The notes: generated by a model from the letters alone, not told the origin. Shown: positions 33,391 to 40,844, numbered from the stretch's first letter. The stretch: 64,000 nt of DNA from Umezawaea sp049997955 (GCA_049997955.1 JAEBDY010000011.1:1-64000), one strand, 5' to 3'. Numbers and translations are program-made.

Positions 33391-34305
33391 TCAGCCCGAA
33401 ACGCGAGCCTGGTGCACGCGGAGGAGCGTCGTGGTCAGCCCGAGGAGGGGAGCGGCCACACCGACGCGTTCGGCCACCGCCAGCAGGTCGCCGAACAACT
33501 GCTCGACCTCCGCGCTCCGCCCGGCGACCAGGTCGCGGTAGAGCGAGGACGTGAGCGGCGACCCCGGTGTCGTGACGGTGGCCCGCACGCCCGCGAGGTC
33601 CTCGTCCGGCACGGGATGGCCCGCCGCCGCGACGATCGCGGCCGCCTCGGTGACCACGGCGTCCGCGAACTCCGCCCCGCCCGGCACCGCGACGACCTCG
33701 CCGACCGAACCGCGCATCAGGCACGTCACCGCGCCGATCGAGGTGATGAACGCCCACTTCGTCCACATGTCCGAGGTGATGTCGTCGAGCACGACCGCGT
33801 CGAACCCGGCGTCGGAGAGCGCGCGGTCCACGTCGTCGAGCGGCCTCGGAGCGGTGCGGGTGCCGTAGCGCAGCAGGTGCGGACCGCCGATCCGGACGAT
33901 GTCGCCTTCGGCGTTCAGGGTGGTGACGATCCGCGCGGTGCCGCCCAGGACCGCGGCGTCGCCGAAGCGCTTGGCCAGGGCGTCCAGGTGGGCCATGCCG
34001 TTGAGCACTGGCAGGATCAGCGTGTTGGGGCCGACCGCCGGCGCGAAGTCCTCGATCGCCCCGGCGAGCGCGGTGGCCTTGACCGACAGCAGGACCAGGT
34101 CGTACGTGCCGGTGAGGCCGCCCGCCTCGACCAGGGTCGGTCGAACCGTCGTCACCCCGCTCGGTTCGACGATCCGCAGGCCCCGCTCCCGCAGCACACC
34201 CGCGCGGCCCGGTCGGACGAGGAACGTGACGTCCCGACCCGCCAGCGCGAGCCGAGCGCCGAAATAGCCACCGGTGGCGCCCGCGCCCACCACGAGGATC
34301 CTCAT
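33391..34305 (-). CDS. Ketopantoate reductase family protein (2-dehydropantoate 2-reductase)
   Basis: A 304-residue NADPH-dependent reductase. The Rossmann start is MRILVVGAGATGGYFGARLALAGRDV; the catalytic regions are LLSVKATAL (Lys near 75), ILPVLNGM (Asn near 98), and in the ApbA_C domain DMWTKWAFITSIGA (Lys near 180) and SSLYRDLVAGRSAEVEQLFG (Ser, Glu near 255). All expected residues are present. No other pantothenate genes adjoin it, and actinomycetes often have several PanE paralogs, so the physiological substrate is not certain. Start ATG at 34305, divergent from the nucleoside hydrolase across 75 bases. Confidence 0.85.
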   Translation of the reverse strand: MRILVVGAGATGGYFGARLALAGRDVTFLVRPGRAGVLRERGLRIVEPSGVTTVRPTLVEAGGLTGTYDLVLLSVKATALAGAIEDFAPAVGPNTLILPVLNGMAHLDALAKRFGDAAVLGGTARIVTTLNAEGDIVRIGGPHLLRYGTRTAPRPLDDVDRALSDAGFDAVVLDDITSDMWTKWAFITSIGAVTCLMRGSVGEVVAVPGGAEFADAVVTEAAAIVAAAGHPVPDEDLAGVRATVTTPGSPLTSSLYRDLVAGRSAEVEQLFGDLLAVAERVGVAAPLLGLTTTLLRVHQARVSG

Positions 34306-34380
34306 GCCCGCCGACGGTAGGCGCGGCCGACGAAATCGGCAAAGCGTCCGGGCGCCGGGAATCTCCAGCAGACTGGAGCC

Positions 34381-35265
34381 ATGACGATCCCGCTGATCAT
34401 CGACACCGACCCCGGCGTGGACGACGCGTTCGCGCTGGCGCTCGCGGTCCGCAGTCCCGAGGTGGACCTGCTGGGCGTCACGACCGTGTTCGGCAACGTG
34501 TCGATCGACCACACCACCCGCAACGCCCAGCGCCTGCTCGCACTCCTGGGCAGCGACGCCCCCGTGGCGAGGGGCGCCGACCGGGCGATGGGCGAAGTCG
34601 TCAAACCGGACGCGCGGATCGTGCACGGTGACGACGGACTCTCGGGCAAGGCGCTCACCCTGCCCGAGAACGACCGGATCGACGCGCGGGACGCCGTGGA
34701 GTTCCTCCGCGACACGATCGACAGCAGTGCCGAGCCCGTCACCATCGCGGCGATCGGTCCGCTCACGAACATCGCGCGCCTGCTCGACACGCACGCGGGC
34801 AGGATCGGCAGGCTGGTCGTCATGGGCGGCGGCATCGCGGGCGGGAACGTCACGCCCACCGCGGAGTTCAACCTCTGGAGCGACGCGGACGCCGCCCGCC
34901 GGGTGTTCGCCGAACACCCGGTCCTCGTCCCGATCGACCTGACCCGCAGGTGCGCCGTGGACGGCGCGTGGCTGGAGTCGCTGACCGGTGGGATCGGCAC
35001 CGCGCTGGCCGGGTTCACCACGCGGTACCGCGAGTTCTACCTGGCGGCGGAAGGGATCGACGGCATCCTGGTGCACGACGCCGTCGCGGTGGCCGAGGCG
35101 GTCGAGCCGGGAATCCTGACCACGCGCCGCCACCTGCTCGACGTGGACGCGTCCAACGGCGACGGGCGGGGCTCGATCGTGCCGGGCGCCCACCCGGTGG
35201 ACGTCGCCGAGGACACCGACGTCGAAGCGCTGCTGGCCTTCCTCCACCGACGCCTGTCGGCTTAG
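34381..35265 (+). CDS. Inosine/uridine-preferring nucleoside hydrolase
   Basis: A 294-residue calcium-dependent N-ribohydrolase. The signature IIDTDPGVDDAFALALA supplies the Ca-binding Asp cluster, followed by VTTVFGNVSIDHTTRNAQ, TNIARLL, VVMGGGIAGGNVTPTAEFNLWSDADAA (Asn/Glu ribose contacts) and the late VHDAVAVAEAVEP Asp. Purine or pyrimidine nucleosides are split to base and ribose in salvage. No signal peptide. A terminator hairpin follows 8 bases after the stop. Confidence 0.9.
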   Translation: MTIPLIIDTDPGVDDAFALALAVRSPEVDLLGVTTVFGNVSIDHTTRNAQRLLALLGSDAPVARGADRAMGEVVKPDARIVHGDDGLSGKALTLPENDRIDARDAVEFLRDTIDSSAEPVTIAAIGPLTNIARLLDTHAGRIGRLVVMGGGIAGGNVTPTAEFNLWSDADAARRVFAEHPVLVPIDLTRRCAVDGAWLESLTGGIGTALAGFTTRYREFYLAAEGIDGILVHDAVAVAEAVEPGILTTRRHLLDVDASNGDGRGSIVPGAHPVDVAEDTDVEALLAFLHRRLSA

Positions 35266-35273
35266 CGTCCGGA

Positions 35274-35300
35274 GTGGACGGTGACGGTCCGACCGTCCAC
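35274..35300. terminator. Hairpin after nucleoside hydrolase
   Basis: GTGGACGGT/ACCGTCCAC, 9-base perfect arms with a 9-base loop, directly after the stop at 35265. Confidence 0.65.
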
Positions 35301-35440
35301 CGGCGTTGGCCCGCGTTCACCCTGCCCGGCTTCAGGCCGCCGATCGTTCCGTCGACGTGCGTGCCGGTGAAGTCCTTGCGGACCCCGGTGTCCGGTACGG
35401 AGGCGGTCACGGTTGCCGCGGTGGACCAGCGGCCAGGACG
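35301..35440 (-). pseudogene. Possible remnant of a secreted-protein C-terminus
   Basis: On the minus strand the frame reads TASVPDTGVRKDFTGTHVDG and then IGGLKPGR, and a neighbouring frame ends VDGRTVTVHSGR. Codon use is coding-like but no start is found and the frame must shift. It may be the decayed end of a larger protein between the nucleoside hydrolase and the envelope-stress cluster. Identity is not recognised. Confidence 0.25.
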
Positions 35441-35617
35441 TCATCTGCGGTCCTGGTCGGTGAGCTGGGACAGGTCGAGCTTGCCCTCCGCCACCCGACC
35501 CGCGATCAACCCCAAAGCGCCGAACGCGAGGACGATGAGGAAGGCGTTGAAGCCCCCGAACGCCGCGGCGGAGCCAAGCGCCAGTCCGGACAGCAAGCCG
35601 AGTGCGGTGGCGGACAT
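35441..35617 (-). CDS. 58-aa membrane protein of the Asp23 cluster
   Basis: A short gene of 59 codons. The translation starts MSATALGLLSGLALGSAAAF, has one or two hydrophobic segments (to residue about 38, FLIVLAFGALGLIAG) and ends with a soluble tail RVAEGKLDLSQLTDQDRR. Small proteins with exactly this plan (a hydrophobic N-terminus, then a short xGKLDLxxLT tail) sit beside Asp23/Gls24 genes in many actinobacteria and are thought to anchor the Asp23 proteins at the membrane, analogous to AmaP; that role is inference. It follows the Asp23 gene by 32 bases. Confidence 0.75.
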   Translation of the reverse strand: MSATALGLLSGLALGSAAAFGGFNAFLIVLAFGALGLIAGRVAEGKLDLSQLTDQDRR

Positions 35618-35649
35618 CTGACCGGTTCTCCCCGGGATCGTTGGTGGTC

Positions 35650-36123
35650 TTACTGCACGCGATTGGTCTCGGGGGCTGTGGTGTCGTCGTCGCCGGGGAT
35701 GTGCACGTCCACGACGGTGATGTTGACCTCGACCACCTCCAGCCCGGTCATGCGCTCGATCGACGTGATCACGTTGCGGCGCACGGAACGGGCCAGCTCG
35801 GCGATCGGTACGCCGTACTCGACCAGCAGGTGGAGGTCCACAGCGGCCTGCTTCTCGCCGACCTCCACGGACACGCCCTGGCCCGCGCTGGCCGAGGCGC
35901 CGGGGATGCGCTCGCGGATCGCGCCGAACGCGCGCGACGTACCGCTGCCCAGCGCGTACACGCCGTTGATCTCGCGCGCCGCCAAGCCCGCGATCTTCTG
36001 CACCACGACGTCGGCGATGGTGGTGGAACCGTGTTCCGTGGTCAGCCGGTTGTTCGTCGTGGCAACGGCGGTGTTCGGGGCGGTGGTGGCGGTCGGGCTG
36101 GCAGTGGCGGTGGGGTTGCTCAT
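35650..36123 (-). CDS. Asp23/Gls24-family envelope stress protein
   Basis: A 157-residue protein. A low-complexity Thr/Ala N-terminus (residues 1-35) precedes a full Asp23 domain: TTIADVVVQKIAGLAAREINGVYALG, then GVSVEVGEKQAAVDLHLLVEYGVPIAELARSVRRNVITSIERMTGLEVVEVNITVVDVHI. Asp23 proteins form membrane-proximal networks and respond to envelope stress. The ATG at 36123 follows GGGAGCGCGACG; the frame extends upstream without another good start. Last-but-one in the leftward cluster begun by the sigma factor, after a 61-base gap that might hold an internal promoter. Confidence 0.88.
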   Translation of the reverse strand: MSNPTATASPTATTAPNTAVATTNNRLTTEHGSTTIADVVVQKIAGLAAREINGVYALGSGTSRAFGAIRERIPGASASAGQGVSVEVGEKQAAVDLHLLVEYGVPIAELARSVRRNVITSIERMTGLEVVEVNITVVDVHIPGDDDTTAPETNRVQ

Positions 36124-36184
36124 CGTCGCGCTCCCTGGTGTCGATGTGGCCTGTAGTGGTGGGACACCGGCTTCGGTGAGAACG

Positions 36185-36517
36185 TCACGGGTCCGATCGT
36201 GTGGTGTCGGTCTCACCTCGCAGTGCCGCGGCGTCCAGGTCCGTCACCACGATCCGCAGGGTGGCCGCGGCGAAAGCGCTGTGCCGCAACACGTCGCCCA
36301 GCACGGCCGTGGCCTCGGCCAGCAGCGGTGGCAACGGCAGGGCCGTCGCGACGACGCGCACCTCCACGACTTCGGCGCCCAGGTCGACGGCGAGCGTGTC
36401 CCAGTCCCACGGCACCCACGACGTGGTGGGCTTCACCGACGGCGTGGCAGGCCGCAGCCCGTGGACGCCGCGCAGCGCGGCGATCAGCTTCTCGGCCAGT
36501 TCCGACGAGTTCTTCAC
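36185..36517 (-). CDS. Small Asp23-cluster protein (alkaline-shock-associated, unknown function)
   Basis: A 110-residue protein starting at a GTG whose codon overlaps the upstream stop (GTGA). It reads LAEKLIAALRGVHGLRPATPSVKPTTSWVPWDWDTLAVDLGAEVVEVRVVATALPLPPLLAEATAVLGDVLRHSAFAAATLRIVVTDLDAAAL. The beginning and end mimic the alternating strand/helix pattern of Asp23, with the central loop replaced, so it may be a divergent Asp23-like domain. No enzymatic motif. Translational coupling indicates a complex with the neighbouring Asp23 proteins. Confidence 0.7.
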   Translation of the reverse strand: MKNSSELAEKLIAALRGVHGLRPATPSVKPTTSWVPWDWDTLAVDLGAEVVEVRVVATALPLPPLLAEATAVLGDVLRHSAFAAATLRIVVTDLDAAALRGETDTTRSDP

Positions 36518-36867
36518 GACAGCTCGATGTCCAGGACGAACACGGACACCGCCGCGACCGGCAGACCGGTGGCCTCGGTGACGGCACGGGCGACCGCGCG
36601 CTGCACGGCCCGCGCCACCGCGGCCGCCTGGTCGACGGCCGACGTCACGACGTCGACCTCCAGCCACACCCGCTCGTCCATCCGCACCCGCACACCCTCG
36701 GTCGGCACCGGGTCGAGGCCCTTGAACCGCTGCCGCGCGGCGCGCGCCACCGACCCGACGAGGCCGGCGATGCCGGGTTCCAGTCGCACCACCCCGGTGA
36801 CGCCGCTCGCCGCGTGCGCGGCGACGGCGGCCACCACCGGCTTGGTGATCACGTGCTCCGCAGTCAT
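36514..36867 (-). CDS. Asp23/Gls24-family protein
   Basis: A 117-residue compact Asp23 domain: VVAAVAAHAASGVTGVVRLEPGIAGLVGSVARAARQRFKGLDPVPTEGVRVRMDERVWLEVDVVTSAVDQAAAVARAVQRAVARAVTEATGLPVAAVSVFVLDIEL. The final strand pattern matches the family. The ATG at 36867 is 15 bases after the stop of the zinc-motif Asp23 gene; an upstream in-frame TTG overlapping that stop is an alternative. Middle of the leftward operon. Confidence 0.82.
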   Translation of the reverse strand: MTAEHVITKPVVAAVAAHAASGVTGVVRLEPGIAGLVGSVARAARQRFKGLDPVPTEGVRVRMDERVWLEVDVVTSAVDQAAAVARAVQRAVARAVTEATGLPVAAVSVFVLDIELS

Positions 36868-36881
36868 CTCGCCCGTCTCCC

Positions 36882-37415
36882 TCAAAGGTCGTACAGGTCT
36901 TCGACGGTGATGTCCAAGCGGTTCACGTGCACGCCGACGCGCGCGGCGGCGGCCGCTGTCACCCGTTCGCGCACCACATCCACCAGGTTGACGGTGAAGT
37001 TGAGGTGGCTCACCGCCAGCTTCATCTCCACGTCGATCACGTCGATCCGCGCGACGACCTGGCAGTGCCGGGCGCGGACACCGGAGACGGTGTCGGCGGC
37101 GAACCGCAGCACGGCCGCGATGGCCCGCTCGCTCACCTGGATCGGCCCCGCGTCATCGCTCGGCAGGGCCAGCACGTCGGCTCGGCGGACCTCGGCGCGG
37201 ACCGCCGACATGATCCGGCCGAACAGCGCGTACGACGGCTCCGCGGTGTCCTGCGCCATCTCCTCGGTGGCCGCTCGCAGCGCGCGCAGGCTTTCGCGGG
37301 CACCCAGGCAGTGCGGGCACTCCAGTTCGTGCGCGTCGAGTTCGTCGAGCCGGTCCCACACCGCCTCGACGTCGCGGCCGCAGGGCAGCAGGTAGCCCTG
37401 ATCGGTCTCGTTCAT
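36882..37415 (-). CDS. Asp23-like protein with N-terminal HxxxCxxC zinc anti-sigma motif
   Basis: A 177-residue protein in two parts. Residues 8-45 read LLPCGRDVEAVWDRLDELDAHELECPHC: C12, then H29-x3-C33-x2-C36, the signature of zinc-binding anti-sigma (ZAS) domains. Residues about 90-177 form an Asp23-like module (IQVSERAIAAVLRFAADTVSGVRARHCQVVARIDVIDVEMKLAVSHLNFTVNLVDVVRERVTAAAAARVGVHVNRLDITVEDL). Its ATG overlaps the sigma-factor stop (ATGA), the usual position of a cognate anti-sigma factor. I infer that it restrains that sigma factor and couples release to the state of the Asp23 layer. Confidence 0.78.
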   Translation of the reverse strand: MNETDQGYLLPCGRDVEAVWDRLDELDAHELECPHCLGARESLRALRAATEEMAQDTAEPSYALFGRIMSAVRAEVRRADVLALPSDDAGPIQVSERAIAAVLRFAADTVSGVRARHCQVVARIDVIDVEMKLAVSHLNFTVNLVDVVRERVTAAAAARVGVHVNRLDITVEDLYDL

Positions 37416-37969
37416 CGCCATGGCGCCATCACCTCCGCGAGTTGCACCCGTGCGCGTGCGATTCGGCCGCGCACCACTGTCACGCTGCAGCCGATGTGCT
37501 GTGCGATCTCGTCGTAGGACCGGCCGTGGACCTCCCGCAGCAGCCAGCAGGCCCGCTGCTCGTCGGTGAGCCTGAGCAGTGCGCGGCCGAGCGCGGCCAT
37601 CTGCTCGCCGACCTCCGCCGACCTCTCCGGGAGCGGGCCGGTCGCCTCGTGCTCATCGGGTTCGACCTCCGTCTGGGGCTTCCGGGCGCGGATCACGTTG
37701 AGGCTCCGGTTCGTGGTGGCCTTGTAGAGCCACGACACGAAGGCGGCTCCCTCCTGGAGCTGGTCCAGTCTCCGCCATGCCGTCAGGAACACCTCTTGCA
37801 CCACGTCCTCGGCGTCCGCCCGGTTCGCGAGCATGCGCGCCGCGAACCGGTACATCTGCCCTTGGTAGCGCAGCACCAGCACCTCGTAGGCGCGCACGTC
37901 GCCCTCCCGCGCACGGGTGACGAGCGTGACGTCGTCCAGCGGGGCGCTGACGACCTCGATGTGCGTCAT
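37412..37969 (-). CDS. ECF-type RNA polymerase sigma factor
   Basis: A 185-residue group 4 sigma factor. Region 2: VTRAREGDVRAYEVLVLRYQGQMYRFAARMLANRADAEDVVQEVFLTAWRRLDQ, with the RADAEDVVQEVF core; region 4: LGRALLRLTDEQRACWLLREVHGRSYDEIAQHIGCSVTVVRGRIARARVQLAEVM. There is no extra C-terminal domain. The ATG at 37969 is preceded by GGAGGTCGTGG. It heads the leftward Asp23 operon and is divergent from the CsbD gene across 220 bases. Release by the downstream zinc-motif protein would induce the cluster. Confidence 0.9.
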   Translation of the reverse strand: MTHIEVVSAPLDDVTLVTRAREGDVRAYEVLVLRYQGQMYRFAARMLANRADAEDVVQEVFLTAWRRLDQLQEGAAFVSWLYKATTNRSLNVIRARKPQTEVEPDEHEATGPLPERSAEVGEQMAALGRALLRLTDEQRACWLLREVHGRSYDEIAQHIGCSVTVVRGRIARARVQLAEVMAPWR

Positions 37970-38189
37970 CCACGACCTCCGACTGCGCACGGCATCGGCG
38001 AGTTCCCCTTCCAGCGGCTTTGGGTAGGACACGGCCGGAGCGGAAACGTCACGGCCCCACCCAGCATCGGTGATGGTGATCGTGGTCACCCGGTGGAGAC
38101 CCGATCGTGGCGTGACGATTCCGACGGGCCCCGTGTCCTCATCGCGAGACGGCAACCAGCCCGGTGCCACTGGTCGGAGGAGAGACGCG

Positions 38190-38396
38190 ATGTCGTTGGG
38201 CGACAAGATCAGCAACAAGGCCGAGGAGTTCGGCGGCAAGGCCAAGGAGACCGCGGGCCACGCGACCGGCAACGAGGAGCTGAAGGCCGAGGGGCGGGCG
38301 GACCAGGCCTCGGCCGGTCTGAAGAACGTCGTGGAGGACGTGAAGGACGCCGTCGGCGACGGCGTCGAGAAGATCAAGAACGTCTTCTCCAGGTAG
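38190..38396 (+). CDS. CsbD-family stress protein
   Basis: A 68-residue, highly charged helical protein: SLGDKISNKAEEFGGKAKETAGHATGNEELKAEGRADQASAGLKNVVEDVKDAVGDGVEKIKNVF. This is the CsbD signature (KAEEFxGKAKExxGxxTGNxELxAEGxxDQ). The family is induced by general stress (SigmaB-type) regulators; its molecular role is unknown. Strong ribosome site GGAGGAGAGACGCG before the ATG at 38190. A GTTCC/GGGTAG pair at 38002-38027 with a 15-base spacing is a weak candidate for a SigmaB-type promoter. A strong terminator follows. Confidence 0.9.
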   Translation: MSLGDKISNKAEEFGGKAKETAGHATGNEELKAEGRADQASAGLKNVVEDVKDAVGDGVEKIKNVFSR

Positions 38397-38401
38397 GGAC
38401 T

Positions 38402-38436
38402 CCGGTCGGCAGGCCTGTCGGGGGTCTGCCGACCGG
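38402..38436. terminator. Terminator after csbD-like gene
   Basis: CCGGTCGGCAG/CTGCCGACCGG, perfect 11-base arms with a 13-base loop, 5 bases after the stop. Confidence 0.8.
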
Positions 38437-38446
38437 TACCACCGCT

Positions 38447-38720
38447 TCAGCGCACGGCGTCAAGCGCGAAGTAGTCGCGCAGCAGGAAGATCTCGCCGTC
38501 GCGGAAGCGGAACACCTGCATGAGCGGCATCGGCTCGTCGTCGACCAAGGCCGTGTCGACGACGACCGCGTCCGGGTCGGCCGTGGTGTGCGAGACGTAC
38601 CGCGACCCCGCCACGTCGACCACGCGGTCGTCCGTCCGCGCCCGTCGGTGCGTCTCGGCGAACCCCTCGCGGCGGGCGTCCGGCCTTTCGAGCTTGCGCG
38701 GGAAGTCCCGTCCGGCGGCA
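38447..38720 (-). pseudogene. NTF2/SnoaL-like protein, 5'-truncated remnant
   Basis: The minus strand encodes, without a start codon, RPDARREGFAETHRRARTDD, then VVDVAGSRYVSHTTADPDAVVVDTALVDDEPMPLMQVFRFRDGEIFLLRDYFALDAVR and a stop at 38447-38449. The strand order and the closing VFRFRDGEI...RDYF are typical of nuclear-transport-factor-2-like proteins. The first third is absent: further upstream the frame runs into the CGNR gene and loses similarity. An internal GTG could start a 60-residue piece, but that would lack half the fold. Confidence 0.6.
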
Positions 38721-38759
38721 TCGGTCCGATGCGCGAAGCCTTGTGGATGTGCCGCCCGG

Positions 38760-39251
38760 TCAGGTCGCGGGCCCCTGGTCCGCGAGGGTGCGCTGGTGGT
38801 GTCGTCGCGCCTTGAGGCGGTTGCCGCAGGTGGCCATCGAGCACCACCGGGCGCGGTTGGCGCGGCTGCGGTCGAGCAGGAAAAGGTGGCACTCGTCGTT
38901 GCCGCACGGGCGGAGCCTGCCGGGGAAGCGCTCCTGCACGGTCGCCCACGCGAGCACCATCCTGGCGGGCAGGTCGGCGCCGGCGAGCGTCCACGTCACG
39001 CCGTCGCGGTCGAGCCGCGGCACCTGGTGCACGCCGTCGAGCGCGCCTGCCAGCGCTTGCGGATCCGCGCCGCCGCGCACGACGTCCTGGAGCACATCTC
39101 GAATTCGGCGGATCTCTGCCGGTGGCGCGCTTCCGTCGTGGCTTCGGATCCAGTCGCGGGCGGCGGTGTCGTCGGCGAGCGCGTCGGTCGGGACGCCGTC
39201 GACGACCGGGGTGCTGTTGAGCAGCGCGAGCAGGGCGTCCACGTCGTTCAT
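38760..39251 (-). CDS. CGNR zinc-finger transcriptional regulator
   Basis: A 163-residue regulator. The N-terminal ABATE/stress-response part (MNDVDALLALLNSTPVVDG) is followed by the C-terminal CGNR zinc finger: RLRPCGNDECHLFLLDRSRANRARWCSMATCGNRLKARRH, with four Cys in the C-x4-C ... C-x4-C pattern. CGNR proteins are mostly actinobacterial regulators. It is divergent from the alpha/beta hydrolase, and the 100-base gap holds three copies of GGTTAGAT, its probable site. The ATG at 39251 is taken; a longer frame of six codons is less likely. Confidence 0.87.
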   Translation of the reverse strand: MNDVDALLALLNSTPVVDGVPTDALADDTAARDWIRSHDGSAPPAEIRRIRDVLQDVVRGGADPQALAGALDGVHQVPRLDRDGVTWTLAGADLPARMVLAWATVQERFPGRLRPCGNDECHLFLLDRSRANRARWCSMATCGNRLKARRHHQRTLADQGPAT

Positions 39252-39257
39252 GGCTTT

Positions 39258-39351
39258 ATCTAACCACACTGCAAAGGTTGACAGGTTAGATCGAGGCGTG
39301 GTCCGATGTGGCGGTCAAGCTAACCGGATAAAAAGTTTGAAGGGGTTAGAT
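39258..39351. promoter_or_regulatory. Three GGTTAGAT boxes in the divergent promoter region
   Basis: ATCTAACC (39258-39265) and GGTTAGAT (39284-39291) form an inverted repeat; a further GGTTAGAT (39344-39351) ends at the hydrolase start codon, and a half-like TAACCGGATAAA occurs at 39321. The boxes flank both divergent promoters and probably bind the CGNR regulator. Confidence 0.6.
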
Positions 39352-40215
39352 ATGACCTCGGTCCGCCACCGCACCGCCACCGTCGACGGCCACTCGCTCT
39401 TCTACCGCGAAGCGGGCCCGGCCGACGCGCCGACGGTCGTCCTGCTGCACGGCTTCCCGACCAGCTCGCACATGTTCCGCGGCCTGGTCCCGCAGCTCGC
39501 CGACCGCTACCACGTGATCGCGCCGGACCTCCTCGGCTTCGGCCACTCCGCCGCGCCGTCCACCGCCGAGTTCGACTACTCGTTCGACGCGCTCGCCGAC
39601 CTCGTGGACGGGCTGCTCGACCAGCTCGGCGTCGACCGGACCGCGCTCTACGTGCAGGACTACGGCGCTCCGGTCGGCTGGCGGCTCGCGGTGCGGCGGC
39701 CGGACCGGATCACCGCGATCATCACGCAGAACGGCAACGCCTACACCGACGGGCTCGTGCCGGACTTCTGGGCGCCGGTGCGGGCGTACTGGGCCGACCC
39801 GACCCCGGAGACCGCCGCACCCGTGCGCGCCGCGCTGAGCCAGGAGGCGATCCGCTGGCAGTACACGCACGGCGTGCCGGACGTGAGCCTGGTCAGCCCG
39901 GACACCTGGGCGCACGACCACGCGCTGGTGTCCCGACCGGGCAACGGCGACATCCAGATGCGGCTCTTCCTGGACTACCGGACGAACGTGGAGCTGTACC
40001 CGAAGTTCCACGAGTACTTCCGCGCCAGCCAGGTGCCGCTGCTGGCCGTGTGGGGCGGCAACGACGAGATCTTCGGCCCGGACGGCGCGCGGGCGTTCCT
40101 CCGCGACCTGCCGGACGCCGAGGTGCACCTGCTCGACGGCGGGCACTTCCTGCTGGAGAGCCACCTCGACGCGGTCGCGGGGTACGTCAGGGGTTTCCTC
40201 GGGCGGGTGCTCTAG
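39352..40215 (+). CDS. Alpha/beta hydrolase, haloalkane-dehalogenase/epoxide-hydrolase-like
   Basis: A 287-residue hydrolase. HGFPTSSHMFRGLV (oxyanion, near residue 33), LLGFGHSAAP, and the nucleophile elbow YVQDYGAPVGWRLA with Asp (near 105) rather than Ser, as in haloalkane dehalogenases and epoxide hydrolases. The acid lies in VWGGNDEIFGPDG (near 235) and the base in DGGHFLLESH (near 265). An Asp nucleophile excludes ordinary esterases. The ATG at 39352 follows AAGGGGTTAGAT. Probably regulated by the divergent CGNR protein. It overlaps the convergent TetR stop by 4 bases. Confidence 0.85.
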   Translation: MTSVRHRTATVDGHSLFYREAGPADAPTVVLLHGFPTSSHMFRGLVPQLADRYHVIAPDLLGFGHSAAPSTAEFDYSFDALADLVDGLLDQLGVDRTALYVQDYGAPVGWRLAVRRPDRITAIITQNGNAYTDGLVPDFWAPVRAYWADPTPETAAPVRAALSQEAIRWQYTHGVPDVSLVSPDTWAHDHALVSRPGNGDIQMRLFLDYRTNVELYPKFHEYFRASQVPLLAVWGGNDEIFGPDGARAFLRDLPDAEVHLLDGGHFLLESHLDAVAGYVRGFLGRVL

Positions 40216-40844
40216 GCCCAGATCTCGTCGACGAGCGCGCGCACCCGCCGGACGGTGTCGACCTTGAAGACCGGCGGTGGGCCCGCCGCGCCGAGCACGC
40301 CGAGTGCCATCTCGGCGTAGCGCAGCGCCAGGTCCTCCAGCACGATCGGCCCGTCCGGGGTGTACCAGCGGGCGATGCCGCCGCACATCTCCAGCAGCGC
40401 GAGGCGGGCGACCTTCGGTGCGCGGACGTGGAACGAGCCGTCCGCGCACCCGGAGTCGATGGCGTCCTGCCACAGCCCCTCGTACCGGTCGCGCAGTGCG
40501 ACGACGGTCGTGCGCCGATCGGGGGAGAGGGCGCGCATCTCGTCGTCGACGACCCGCGTCTCCAGCCTGCGCAGCGCGTGGGTGAGGACGTGCAGTTCGA
40601 CCAGCCCGGTGATCCTGCTCGACGGGTCGGCTTCGGGCAGCCGTTCGCCTGCCTTGAGCAAGCGTTCCAGGCTCTCGGTCATGATCGAGACGAGCAGGTC
40701 CTCCTTGGTGCCCATGTAGTGGTAGAGCGACGCGGAGGACAGGCCCGCGCGTTCGGCCAGGTCGCGGATGCCGGTGCCGTGGAAGCCGCGTTCGGCGAAC
40801 AGCTCGATCGCGGCATCCCTGACCCTCGTTCCGGTGGGACTCAC
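40212..40844 (-). CDS. TetR-family transcriptional regulator
   Basis: A 210-residue regulator. The HTH is VRDAAIELFAERGFHGTGIRDLAERAGLSSASLYHYMGTKEDLLVSIM; the C-terminal ligand domain is similar to KstR2-like acyl-CoA-sensing TetR proteins (RITGLVELHVLTHALRRLETRVVDDEMRALSPDRR). The GTG at 40844 (AGAGGTGCGCT upstream) is preferred over a GTG six codons earlier. It is divergent from the enoyl-CoA-hydratase operon, and a perfect 22-base palindrome lies in the gap, so it almost surely represses that operon, with an acyl-CoA as plausible inducer. Confidence 0.88.
   Translation of the reverse strand: MSPTGTRVRDAAIELFAERGFHGTGIRDLAERAGLSSASLYHYMGTKEDLLVSIMTESLERLLKAGERLPEADPSSRITGLVELHVLTHALRRLETRVVDDEMRALSPDRRTTVVALRDRYEGLWQDAIDSGCADGSFHVRAPKVARLALLEMCGGIARWYTPDGPIVLEDLALRYAEMALGVLGAAGPPPVFKVDTVRRVRALVDEIWA

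Noticed and set aside
35015..35410. 131-codon minus-strand frame overlapping the nucleoside hydrolase end
   Set aside because: Most of it is antisense to the hydrolase; only the first part (35301-35410) looks coding-like and is listed as a possible remnant.
38002..38027. SigmaB-type promoter for the CsbD gene
   Set aside because: GTTCC-15-GGGTAG is only a partial match and would give a 160-base leader, so I mention it only in the gene entry and do not list it as a promoter.
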